64,000 nt of DNA from Streptomyces sp. NRRL F-2580 (GTDB lineage: Bacteria; Actinomycetota; Actinomycetes; Streptomycetales; Streptomycetaceae), in assembly GCF_000720115.1 (NCBI RefSeq), contig NZ_JOIR01000048.1:1-64000 (forward strand). The letters are read 5' to 3'. How positions within the stretch are numbered: the stretch's first letter is position 1; each line of letters opens with the position of its first letter. Under the pieces are notes generated by a model. That model was not told the DNA's origin. It worked only from the letters and a program-made list of their open reading frames with translations, and did not search any database. Positions 52,991 through 60,927 of the stretch are shown one piece after another. A program made the translations under genes and the position numbers.

Positions 52991-53102
52991 CTCCGGCACC
53001 ACAGGCACCACAGGTACCCCGAGCATCCGATTGCGGGCTGCCGCGATCGCGAGGAACGTCCCACCGCTCCACTCGGCTTGATCCTTGTGCCGGCGTGGCC
53101 CG

Positions 53103-53330
53103 TCAGGCGGCTGCACAGTGCCTGGGTGCGGGCCGGTCACCGGGACCGTGCTGCCGCCGGCCGAGGCCGGCAGCAGCATCATCACCAGGGCCGTCTTGGC
53201 CGAGGCCATCGTCCCCCAGCAGGAGCAGTGGACGCCCGCTGCGGACCGAGCCGCTCAAGAAGGCGTAGAACGAGCCGCTCAAGAAGGCGTAGGACCGGTC
53301 CAGTTCGGCGTCGCGGCCGACCAACGGAAG
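53103..53330 (-). pseudogene. N-terminal relic of a large LuxR-type (LAL) AAA ATPase regulator
   Basis: The minus strand reads LVGRDAELDRSYAFLSGS and GRPLLLLGDDGLG. A frame change is then needed to complete the Walker A as KTALVMMLLPASAGG. This is the start of the AAA domain of LAL-type regulators. A 24-base direct repeat (53247-53270 and 53271-53294) duplicates the YAFLSGS codons. The remainder of the roughly 900-residue protein is missing. Confidence 0.6.
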
Positions 53331-53335
53331 GCGGC

Positions 53336-53893
53336 CTAGTCCTGCTTGATCGCGGAGATGTCGAACTCCAGGACGATCTTGTCGCCGACCAGGACGCCGC
53401 CGCCTTCCAGGGCCGCGTTCCAGGTCACGCCGTACTCCTTGCGGGAGATGCCCACCGATCCCTCCAGGCCGACGCGCCGGTTGCCGAAGGGGTCGACCGC
53501 CGTGCCCGTGTACTCGAAGTCGATGCTGATCGGGCGGGTGGTGTCCTTGATGGTCAGGTCGCCCGTGACGCGGTACTCGGTGTCGGAGCGCGGCTCGACC
53601 GAGCTGGTGCGGAAGGTGATGTCGGGGAAGCTGGGAACGTCCAGGAAGTCGTTGGTGCGCAGGTGCTGGTCGCGCTGTTCGACGCCGGTGTCGATGCTCT
53701 CGGCCTTGATCACCATCTGGGCGGTCGAGCGGGCCGGGTCGGCGCCGTCCAGGTGGGCGGTGCCCTCGAACTGGTGGAACGCGCCGCGGACCTTGGTCAC
53801 CATGGCGTGGCGGGCGATGAAGCCGATCCGGGTGTGGGCGGGGTCGAGGACGTAGTCCCCGGTGAGCTCGGCGAGGGCGGGGGACGTGGTCAA
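53336..53893 (-). CDS. YceI-family protein (185 aa)
   Basis: A lipocalin-like YceI fold: GDYVLDPAHTRIGFIARHAM, then VRGAFHQFEGTAHLDG, HLRTNDFLDVPSFPDITF and GVTWNAALEGGGVLVGDKI. Members bind isoprenoid-like or amide lipids. No signal peptide, so probably cytoplasmic. TTG 53893 is the best start because GGAGG is five bases before it and the protein then begins MTTSPALAELTG. Confidence 0.92.
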   Translation of the reverse strand: MTTSPALAELTGDYVLDPAHTRIGFIARHAMVTKVRGAFHQFEGTAHLDGADPARSTAQMVIKAESIDTGVEQRDQHLRTNDFLDVPSFPDITFRTSSVEPRSDTEYRVTGDLTIKDTTRPISIDFEYTGTAVDPFGNRRVGLEGSVGISRKEYGVTWNAALEGGGVLVGDKIVLEFDISAIKQD

Positions 53894-54114
53894 GGGTGCC
53901 TCCGTAGGGCCTGGATCCCGGCGGTGGTCCGCCCGGATCGTCTCCCGGCCCACGCTAGGGCGTGATCGGTTCGAGGCGCGGCCTGACGCACGGGGCGGCG
54001 GCACAGTGCACCCTGCCGATCGATCCCGAGGCGGGACCGGCGCGGGCCGGGAGGGGCGGGCCCTGCTGACGGAGGCTCACGGGTCCCGTCCGCGGAGCGG
54101 CCCCGGCTCGTCAT

Positions 54115-54177
54115 CGGGGCCGGGGCCGGGGCCGGGGCCAGGGCGGGGACGGTGTATCGCGGGTCCCCGCCCTGGCC
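54115..54177. terminator. (CGGGGC)4 repeat running into a perfect 15-bp hairpin
   Basis: Four CGGGGC units (54115-54138) overlap the left arm of a stem, 54136-54150 with 54163-54177, 12-base loop. It lies past the end of the beta-barrel gene relic on the minus strand and is its probable terminator. Confidence 0.75.
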
Positions 54178-54206
54178 TCAGTGGCCGGCGAACCGGCTCC
54201 GCTCGC

Positions 54207-54508
54207 TCAGCCCACGCGCTCGACGCGTGCGCGTCGGATGAGGTTCTTGCCGGGCTCGCGTACCTTGTCGAAGGCTGCGTTGTTGAGGAGGACGCAGCTG
54301 CCCGAGGGGCCGTTGACGGTCACGGTGGTGGCTTGGCCGTTGTCCAGGTTGGTCACCTTCAGCTTGGTTCCCACCGGGAACGTCCCGCTGGGAGAACGCA
54401 GCTGCCCGAGGGGCCGTTGACGGTCACGGTGGTGGCTTGGCCGTTGTCCAGGTTGGTCACCTTCAGCTTGGTTCCCACCGGGAACGTCCCGCTGTCCTTG
54501 TCGCCGCA
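54207..54508 (-). pseudogene. RlpA-like double-psi beta-barrel gene disrupted by a tandem duplication
   Basis: The frame ending at 54207 reads GTFPVGTKLKVTNLDNGQ, ATTVTVNGPSGSCVLLNNAA and FDKVREPGKNLIRRA, the end of a small secreted double-psi beta-barrel protein. About 99 bases (54292-54390) are repeated at 54396-54494 with a 104-base period, which is not a multiple of three and breaks the frame. Upstream an in-frame TAA removes the rest, and no signal peptide remains. Confidence 0.75.
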
Positions 54509-54758
54509 TTACAAATCCGGCGGTGAGGAGGTTTCGCGTGCTGCGCGGGGCATGCCGCGGCGGGTCGAGGCTCGTGGAGCACGGTCAAACACGCAGGTGG
54601 ACGCCGTCCCGGTGAGGGCGATCGGAGCATGTCGGGCTCGTACCGATCCCCTTGATCGACGCGGGGACGGGAAGACCGCAGGCAGCCTTAAGGTTCGTTT
54701 GATTCCCCCTTAATGCTCCGCCTCAATGCTCCGCCGGACTTCTGCGACTTCCCGTCGG

Positions 54759-57275
54759 TCAAGCCGGCGGCAGGTTCTGTTCGGACCAGACGGTCTTGCC
54801 GCCCCTGGTGTAGCGGCTGCCCCAGCGGTGTGAGAGCTGGGCGACGATGTACAGCCCGCGGCCGCCTTCCTCGGAGTTCCTCGCACGCCGCATCCTCGGC
54901 TGGGTGTTGCTGGCGTCAGAGACCTCGCACGTCAGCGTGTCCGCCCGGATCAGGCGGAGGCGGACCCGGCCGCCTGCGTGCCGGATGGCGTTGGTGACCA
55001 GCTCGCTGACGATGAGCTCCGTACTGAAGGCGAGCTCGTCGAGGTCCCAGGCGGTCAGCTGGTCCAGGACGAGATGGCGCGCGTCGCCGACGATCGCCGG
55101 GTCGGCGTCGAGCCACCAGGTCGCGAGGCAGCCGGGATCCACCACCCGGGTACGGGCCAGCAGGAGGGTGACGTCGTCCCTGAGCCTGCCCGGTGGCAGC
55201 CCTTCCACGATGTCGTGCCGGGCCTGGCGCAGCGGCCGGCCGATGACGTCCGCGCGCCGCAGGCGGTCCGCCAGGTCGTCCATGCCCTGGTCGATGTCGC
55301 CCTCTCCGCGTTCGATCAGGCCGTCGCTGTAGAGGGCGAGGACGCTTCCCGGCGCCAGTTCGCGTTCGACCGGCTCGAAGGGCCAGCCGCCGACCCCGAG
55401 GGGCGGGCCGGGGCTCAGCTCGACGTACTCCACGCTTCCGTCCGGGCCGACCACGGCCGGCGGCGGGTGCCCGGCACTCGCCATGACGCACGCTCGGGTG
55501 ACCGGGTCGTAGACGGCGTACAGGCAGGTGGCCCCGGCCGGTCCGCTCGGCACCGATATGCCCGCGTCGGAGTCGTCCGGGTCGTCGCTCTCGGCCTCGG
55601 CGGCGACTTGGAGCACCATGTCGTCCACGTGCGCGAGCAGTTCCTCGGGTTCCAGTTCCAGGTCCGCCATGGCGCGTACGGCGCTGCGCAGGCGGCCCAT
55701 CATGGCCGTGGCGTGCAGCCCGTGACCGGCGACGTCCCCGACCACCAGGGCGACCCGGGCCGACGAGAGGGGGATGACGTCGAACCAGTCGCCGCCCACT
55801 CCGCTGTCCGCGTCGGCGGGCAGGTAGAGGCCGGCGGCCTCCAGCGCCGGCCTCTCCGAGGTGGCCGGCGGCAGGAGGCTGCGCTGCAGGCCCACGGCGG
55901 TACGGCGTTCCTTGGTGTACCGCCGCGCGTTGTCCACGGCGGCCGCCGCACGGGCGGCGATCTCCTGCAGGAGCGCCAGGTCGTCCTCGTCCAGCGGGGG
56001 AGCGTCCCCCGTGCGCCAGAGGGTCAGCCTCCCGAACCTGATGCCCCGTGCGCACAGCGGCGCCGTCATCGCCGAATGCGCACCCGGGACGGTCGTGGCC
56101 CACTCCGGAGCCGCCTCGTCCCCGGGCCCCGCGGGCTGGGTTCCGAGGCCGCTGATCAGCTCGCCCCGGCACGCCCGCTCCCCGTGCGCCCCCGGTTCGG
56201 GCACGCCCGCCTCCGTCGCGGTCGGGTGGGGAGCGGCCGCGGCGATCGGAGCCGCGAACTGGGCGGTCCCCGTACGCAGCGCAGCCGAATCCGCTCCGGC
56301 GACGGCCAGCCGGATCAGCGGCAGCGTGAGACGCCCGTCGGCGGGTGGTTCACCGCCGGTCAGAACGGTCTCCGCCAGATCCACCGCGGCGCAGTCTCCA
56401 AGCGCGGGCGTCAGGACCTTCACCAGATCCTCCACGGTGCGCAGGACGGACAGTGAACCGCCCAGCGCTCCGGTCGCGCGGTACAGCAGGTCCAGGCGCC
56501 CACGCGACCGCTCGTGGTCGGTGACGTCGGTGAACACCGTCGCCACACCCATCGGGTGTCCGGCGGGTTCCTGCAGCCGGAACGCCTGGATGGTCACGAC
56601 CCGGCCGCCCCGCGGGTCGTCCAGGGTGCGGACGGTCGTGTTGAGACCCACCAGGGGGATCCCGCTGCGCAGGACCTCCCGCAGCCGGTCGTCGATGATC
56701 CGGGCGTCCTCCGCCCACAGGAAGTCGGCCAGGCGCCGGCCGGACAGGTCGACCGGCACCCCGGTGTACGGCAACAGGTGCGAGTTCGTCCGCAGCAGGC
56801 GCAGCTCCGCGTCGAAGACGGCCAGGCCCACCCGGCCTTGCAGGAACAGTTCCTGCGTGAAGGCGTGGTCCTGCCGCCATCGGGCGACCAGCGCCAGGGG
56901 TGCGCCGAGTACGAGGCAGCGGGCCGCCGGGCCACCGCTCGCGCCGTCGTTCAGCGGGATGACGCGGAAGCCGATCTCCAGCTCACGTCCTGAGCCGTGC
57001 CGCAGGGTGGCGCGGCCCTCCCAGCCCGCCGGGCCTTCCCAGCCCTGCGGACCCTCCTGCTTCCCCCGCCCGCCCTGGGCCAGGACGGCTTGCCAGCTGC
57101 CCGCGTCCGCCAGGAGGTCCCGTGCCGGCCGGCCGCACACGTCCGCGGACCGGCGGTCCAGGAGGGCTTCGGCCGCCGGTGTCCAGGCGAGGACCGTCCC
57201 GGCGTCGTCCAGCAGTGCCGCGGCCGTGTTCGCGGCAGCGAAGGGATAGTCCTGGTTGCTCTCGGTGGCGCGCAT
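54759..57275 (-). CDS. PAS-PAS-GAF-PP2C-ATPase regulator (838 aa)
   Basis: Two PAS-like regions (about 10-120 and 145-255), a GAF-like domain (about 265-460, GRLTLWRTGDAPPLDEDDLA), a SpoIIE PP2C domain (about 470-690: GGDWFDVIPLSSARVALVVG, GDVAGHGLHATAM, YSDGLIERGEG) and a C-terminal GHKL ATPase (about 700-835: SELVTNAIRHAGGRV, GGRGLYIVAQLSHRWGS). Phosphatase and anti-sigma-like kinase in one chain is a Streptomyces theme. It could both phosphorylate and dephosphorylate STAS proteins. Stand-alone gene. Confidence 0.92.
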   Translation of the reverse strand: MRATESNQDYPFAAANTAAALLDDAGTVLAWTPAAEALLDRRSADVCGRPARDLLADAGSWQAVLAQGGRGKQEGPQGWEGPAGWEGRATLRHGSGRELEIGFRVIPLNDGASGGPAARCLVLGAPLALVARWRQDHAFTQELFLQGRVGLAVFDAELRLLRTNSHLLPYTGVPVDLSGRRLADFLWAEDARIIDDRLREVLRSGIPLVGLNTTVRTLDDPRGGRVVTIQAFRLQEPAGHPMGVATVFTDVTDHERSRGRLDLLYRATGALGGSLSVLRTVEDLVKVLTPALGDCAAVDLAETVLTGGEPPADGRLTLPLIRLAVAGADSAALRTGTAQFAAPIAAAAPHPTATEAGVPEPGAHGERACRGELISGLGTQPAGPGDEAAPEWATTVPGAHSAMTAPLCARGIRFGRLTLWRTGDAPPLDEDDLALLQEIAARAAAAVDNARRYTKERRTAVGLQRSLLPPATSERPALEAAGLYLPADADSGVGGDWFDVIPLSSARVALVVGDVAGHGLHATAMMGRLRSAVRAMADLELEPEELLAHVDDMVLQVAAEAESDDPDDSDAGISVPSGPAGATCLYAVYDPVTRACVMASAGHPPPAVVGPDGSVEYVELSPGPPLGVGGWPFEPVERELAPGSVLALYSDGLIERGEGDIDQGMDDLADRLRRADVIGRPLRQARHDIVEGLPPGRLRDDVTLLLARTRVVDPGCLATWWLDADPAIVGDARHLVLDQLTAWDLDELAFSTELIVSELVTNAIRHAGGRVRLRLIRADTLTCEVSDASNTQPRMRRARNSEEGGRGLYIVAQLSHRWGSRYTRGGKTVWSEQNLPPA

Positions 57276-57457
57276 GCGTGCCCATCTCGTCCGCCGGTCC
57301 CGCTGCCCTCATGCTGATCGATGTCCGGAACGGGAGCCAGGGGCGTTGCGCCATCCGGTCCCGCTTCAGGCGTCGGTCACAGTGTCTCGCGAGCGTGCCC
57401 CGGGCGGGAAGGCCGGCGTCCGCGGCGCGGCGTCGGCCTTCCCGCCCGGGCGCGGCC

Positions 57458-57748
57458 CTACGGGCAGCTGATGCGGGCGTCGCCCGGGTCGGTCGTGCAG
57501 GTGTCGCTGCCAAGGCCGCCGTTCGCGGTGTCGTTGCCGGCGACGCCGTCGACCGTGTCGAGCCGGTCGTTGCCGTGGTTGCCCGGCAGGGTGTCGTTTC
57601 CGGGGCCGCCGACCAGCGTGTCGTCGCCGTAGCCGCCGTCGATGTTGTCGTTGCCCGCACCGCCGTGGACGGTGTCGTTGCCGTAGCTCGGGCGGATCGT
57701 GTCGTTGCCGCTGAGCCGCCCGGCGCGGCGGGGACGCGACGCGCTCAT
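57458..57748 (-). CDS. Short RTX (calcium-binding repeat) protein, probably truncated (96 aa)
   Basis: Seven or so GND-type nonapeptide repeats (GNDTIRPSYGNDTVHGGAGN, GGYGDDTLVGGPGNDTLPGN) form a beta-roll, ending with SDTCTTDPGDARISCP, the usual Cys-containing end of actinobacterial RTX proteins. There is no signal peptide; the reading frame starts MSASRPRRAGR at an ATG that overlaps the stop of the upstream gene. Relatives have a secretion signal and many more repeats. It looks like the 3' end of a larger gene that has become attached to this operon. Confidence 0.6.
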   Translation of the reverse strand: MSASRPRRAGRLSGNDTIRPSYGNDTVHGGAGNDNIDGGYGDDTLVGGPGNDTLPGNHGNDRLDTVDGVAGNDTANGGLGSDTCTTDPGDARISCP

Positions 57749-58605
57749 CCGCGCGGAACCGGCCCGGCGCGCAGTTCCCGTTCGGCGACCACCCGGAAGG
57801 GGCTCGGCGGGCGGCCGGTGAGGCGCTCGACCGTGTCGGTGGTGCGGTCCTCGGCCCCTTCGGCGATGGCGCGGTCCATCGCGGCCAGCATCGCGGCGAA
57901 CTCCGGCGGGATCACGGCGGCCAGACGGTCGCGCATGTCCTCGTAGGCCAGGGGGTGGTGAACCACCGGGCGGCCGGTGACCCGGCCGACGATCGCGGCG
58001 ATGTCGTCGTGACTGAGTGCCTCCGGTCCCGTCAGGATCAGATCGGCGTTGGGCGCCCGGTCGTCCGTCAGGGCGCGTACCGCGACGGCGGCGATGTCTT
58101 CGGCGTCGACGAAGCCGACCCGGCCGGTCCCGGCCGCGGTCCGGATGAGTCCTTCGGTACGGATGCTGTCGGCGTGCGCGTGCGTGCCGGTGAAGTTCTG
58201 CATGAACCAGGAGGGCCGCAGGACCGCCCACTGCTCGAACAGGCCGGGCAGGGCCCGGTGCACCGCTCCCACCGCCGGGCCGCCCTCGGGGATGGCCGAG
58301 GAGCTGAGGAGGACCGCGCGACGTACACCGGCGGCGCGGGCCTCCCGGAGGAAGGGCATCATGACCGCGGCCGGATCCGGGTCGCCGATGGGCGGGACGA
58401 GGTAGGCGCGGTCTACTCCGTCGAGGGCGTCGCCGAAGGTGGTGGCGTCGTACCAGTCGAAGCGGACCGGGTCCGCTCCCGGGAGCGGGGTGGCTCGACG
58501 CCCGGCGGCCCGGACGCGGTGGCCGGCGGCTGTCAGCCGCGCGGCGGTCCGACCGCCGGTGGTGCCGGTGGCGCCGATGACCAGGGTGGTTCCGGTGGGG
58601 TTCAT
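57745..58605 (-). CDS. NmrA-like NAD(P)-binding protein (286 aa)
   Basis: Atypical short-chain reductase fold with TLVIGATGTTGGRTAARLTA at the N-terminus, AVLLSSSAIPEGG and VLRPSWFMQNFTGTH, typical of NmrA/HSCARG and quinone-reductase-like proteins. Catalytic Tyr-x3-Lys is not evident, so it may act as a redox sensor or atypical reductase. Overlaps the NTF2-like gene by 4 bases (ATGA); both are controlled with the divergent TetR gene. Confidence 0.9.
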   Translation of the reverse strand: MNPTGTTLVIGATGTTGGRTAARLTAAGHRVRAAGRRATPLPGADPVRFDWYDATTFGDALDGVDRAYLVPPIGDPDPAAVMMPFLREARAAGVRRAVLLSSSAIPEGGPAVGAVHRALPGLFEQWAVLRPSWFMQNFTGTHAHADSIRTEGLIRTAAGTGRVGFVDAEDIAAVAVRALTDDRAPNADLILTGPEALSHDDIAAIVGRVTGRPVVHHPLAYEDMRDRLAAVIPPEFAAMLAAMDRAIAEGAEDRTTDTVERLTGRPPSPFRVVAERELRAGPVPRG

Positions 58606-59030
58606 CGGGCGCCGCTCCCCGTGAAGTCCATCCCGGGCGCCTGGACGGCGAGGGGGTTCCAGTAGTCGCGGTAGGAGGTGAAGCGTCCGTCCCGGACGGT
58701 CACGACGGCGATGTACCTCATGTCGAAGGGGCCGTCCGTCGCGACGAGGCGGCCCACGCCGCGCATCTCGACCACGATGGTCCCGGGGTCGGTGCTCTCG
58801 TGGATCCGCACGTCGGGGAAGTCGTGCAGGTCGATGTGGTCGGGGTAGTCGCGCATGTAGGCGGCGATGGCTTCCCGGCCGTCCAGCCGTTCGGGCCGGC
58901 CCGGGGGAGCGAAGGGGAACTCCATCACGCCCTCGTCGGCCCACAGGCCGACCCAGCCGGGAATGTCCTTGGCCAGGAGCAGGCGGAGGCTGTGGCGGTA
59001 CAGATCCGCCGGTGTGGTGGTCGTGGGCAT
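58602..59030 (-). CDS. NTF2-like/SnoaL-type protein (142 aa)
   Basis: A cone-shaped alpha+beta barrel: LYRHSLRLLLAKDIPGWVGL, WADEGVMEFPFAPPGRPER, then REAIAAYMRDYPDHID and RYIAVVTVRDGRFTSYRDYW. Such proteins isomerise, hydrolyse or bind small ketones. It is first in the two-gene unit facing the TetR gene, directly behind the two operators. Confidence 0.9.
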   Translation of the reverse strand: MPTTTTPADLYRHSLRLLLAKDIPGWVGLWADEGVMEFPFAPPGRPERLDGREAIAAYMRDYPDHIDLHDFPDVRIHESTDPGTIVVEMRGVGRLVATDGPFDMRYIAVVTVRDGRFTSYRDYWNPLAVQAPGMDFTGSGAR

Positions 59031-59050
59031 GGGGGTACTCCGTCCCGTAC

Positions 59051-59106
59051 GATACGGACCAGCGGTCCGTTTCGTCGATGAACGATACGGACCGCCGGTC
59101 CGCATC
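59051..59106. promoter_or_regulatory. Two copies of a TetR-type operator
   Basis: GATACGGACC-AGC-GGTCCGTTTC (59051-59073) and GATACGGACC-GCC-GGTCCGCATC (59084-59106). Each is a dyad with CGGACC/GGTCCG arms, and their centres are 33 bases apart, three helical turns. They fill the spacer between the NTF2-like and TetR genes. Confidence 0.85.
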
Positions 59107-59123
59107 GCAACCGGAGGATCCCG

Positions 59124-59735
59124 ATGACCGAACAGCGCAGTCCGCGCAAGGACGCGGCCCGCAACCGGGCAGCCGTATTCGCCGCCGCCGACGAGCTCTT
59201 CGCCCACTGCCGGAGCCCCGAGGACGTGACCATGGCCGAAATCGCGGCAGCGGCCGGCGTCGGCAAGGGAACGCTCTTCCGCGCCTTCGGCGACCGCACC
59301 GGACTGATCGGCGCCCTGTACGAGGCACGGCTCGAACCGGTCAGGAGCGCCGTCGAGGGCGGTCCGCCACCGCTGGGGCCCACCACTGCCCCGCTGCAAC
59401 GCGTACCGGCCCTGCTGGACGCCGTCCTGTGCTTCAAGCTCGACAACCGCCACCTCGCCCTGGCCCTGGAGGGGACGGGCGCGGACAGTCCCTACCGGAC
59501 GGCGCACTACGAGTGGTGGCACGCCCTGCTACGGGACCTGCTGGAGCAGATCCCGGGCCCGGCCGACACCGGCTTCACCGCCCACGCCCTGCTCGCCGCC
59601 ACCCGGGCCGACCTCGTCGCCTATCTGGCCGGAGACAAGGGGGTGCCGCGCGAGGAACTGCGCGAGCAGCTGGCGGAGTTCACCGCCGGGATCCTCGACA
59701 CCCGCACCCGACGGGGTTCGTCCGATACACCGTGA
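59124..59735 (+). CDS. TetR-family repressor (203 aa)
   Basis: N-terminal HTH: RKDAARNRAAVFAAADELFA, DVTMAEIAAAAGVGKGTLFR and AFGDRTGLIGALYEARLEP. The C-terminal ligand domain is helical (LLRDLLEQIPGPADTGFTAH). GGAGG precedes ATG 59124. It is divergent from the NTF2-NmrA operon with two identical-type operators between, so it most likely represses both directions. Confidence 0.95.
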   Translation: MTEQRSPRKDAARNRAAVFAAADELFAHCRSPEDVTMAEIAAAAGVGKGTLFRAFGDRTGLIGALYEARLEPVRSAVEGGPPPLGPTTAPLQRVPALLDAVLCFKLDNRHLALALEGTGADSPYRTAHYEWWHALLRDLLEQIPGPADTGFTAHALLAATRADLVAYLAGDKGVPREELREQLAEFTAGILDTRTRRGSSDTP

Positions 59736-59764
59736 CGCCGAAGCACCGTGTCGGCGCACCGTGA

Positions 59765-59789
59765 CGCCGGCGCCACCAGGGCGCCGGCG
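59765..59789. terminator. Hairpin between convergent tetR and the beta-rich protein gene
   Basis: CGCCGGCGCC (59765-59774) and GGCGCCGGCG (59780-59789) form a 10-bp stem with a 5-base loop. The surrounding sequence repeats similar GCGCCGGCG blocks. Confidence 0.6.
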
Positions 59790-59847
59790 CACCATGACGC
59801 AGGTGCCAGCAGGGCGCCGGCGGCCGGGGGCGTTGCCCCGCGCGCCG

Positions 59848-60297
59848 TCACAGCCGCCAGTAGGTACCCGTACGGGAGTCGACGTGCACCACGTGTCGGC
59901 CGACGCGTACCACGTGGTGGTCCGGACCGGACCAGGAGCCGGTGACACCGTCGGCGCCGGCGAGCGGGGTCCAGACCTCCAGGAAGGTGCTGCCGTCCGG
60001 GTTGGTTCCCCACTCGACGAGGTTCGCACCCTCCCGTCGGAAGGAGCCGGTGTCCTCTCCCGGCTCGCCCGTGAGGTGGTGGAAGTGCACCTGGGAGCCG
60101 TTGAAGGACGTCGTACCGGCGAAGCCGCGGCTGTCGGCGTAGTACGGCCCGGCCTGCAGCCACACCACTTCGCTGTCCTCGATCAGGGGTCCCCCGTCGC
60201 GGCTGATGCCGCGCCGCAGCCAGGCCCCGTGCTCGGGCACCGGGACGCCGGGTCCGCCCGGGACGGGCCCCGTCGGCAGCGGCTCAGGCGCGGTCAT
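59848..60297 (-). CDS. Hypothetical beta-rich protein (149 aa)
   Basis: No family firmly recognised. Strand-rich pattern with LIEDSEVVWLQAGPYYADSR, SQVHFHHLTGEPGEDTGS, GSTFLEVWTPLAGADG and DHHVVRVGRHVVHVDSRTG. It looks like a small barrel with several His residues. Its start overlaps the 3' end of the Ohr gene by 14 bases, so the two are likely co-expressed. Confidence 0.75.
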   Translation of the reverse strand: MTAPEPLPTGPVPGGPGVPVPEHGAWLRRGISRDGGPLIEDSEVVWLQAGPYYADSRGFAGTTSFNGSQVHFHHLTGEPGEDTGSFRREGANLVEWGTNPDGSTFLEVWTPLAGADGVTGSWSGPDHHVVRVGRHVVHVDSRTGTYWRL

Positions 60298-60736
60298 CGG
60301 CGGCGGGGCCGTCCACGGCCAGCAGCGTCAGCGGGACGTTGCCCCGTACGGCCTGCGCGTAGGGGCAGACCGCGTCCGCGCGGTGCAGCAGGGGCTGGAG
60401 GTCCGCCGCCCGCCACCCCGGCAGGCTGACGGTGAGGGCCACCGCGAGGCCGTAGCCCGCGGGGGTGTCCGTGGTGCCGAGCTGCACTTCGCAGGCCACG
60501 CGCGCGGCGGTGGCGTCCGCCCCGAAGTCGGCGGCGACCTCCGCGAGCGCGGAGGTGAAGCAGGCGGCGAAGCCGGCCGCGAACAGCTGCTCCGGGTTGG
60601 TGGTGCCGGGGACCTTCTTGCGCGGCGGGGCGAGGCGGACGTCCAGGCGCCCGTCGTCCGTGCGGACGGAGCCGGTACGGCCCCCCGCCGCATGCGCGGT
60701 CGTCCGGTACAGGCTGCTGGTGAGTGGCACGGTCAT
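60284..60736 (-). CDS. ohr: Organic hydroperoxide resistance protein, OsmC/Ohr family (150 aa)
   Basis: An Ohr-type peroxidase: starts LYRTTAHAAGGRTGSVRTDD, then PEQLFAAGFAACFTSALAEV with the peroxidatic Cys and RADAVCPYAQAVRGNV with the resolving Cys. It reduces organic hydroperoxides using a dihydrolipoyl donor. No OhrR (MarR) regulator is adjacent. The next gene overlaps it. Confidence 0.95.
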   Translation of the reverse strand: MTVPLTSSLYRTTAHAAGGRTGSVRTDDGRLDVRLAPPRKKVPGTTNPEQLFAAGFAACFTSALAEVAADFGADATAARVACEVQLGTTDTPAGYGLAVALTVSLPGWRAADLQPLLHRADAVCPYAQAVRGNVPLTLLAVDGPAADDRA

Positions 60737-60927
60737 GGCGTTCGGCCCATCCTGCTCGACGAGGACGCCGCCCGGGTACGGACAGCGTAAGGCGCTGCTG
60801 ATGCAGCACCTCGCGCGTCGTCGTGCGTAACCGGGTACGGCGCGTCTCGTCCGGGGCCTCGGATCCGGCCGCCGGACAATCTAGCAACGCGGACGGTCGG
60901 CCGGAGCCCCGCCCGCGGTGAAGTACC

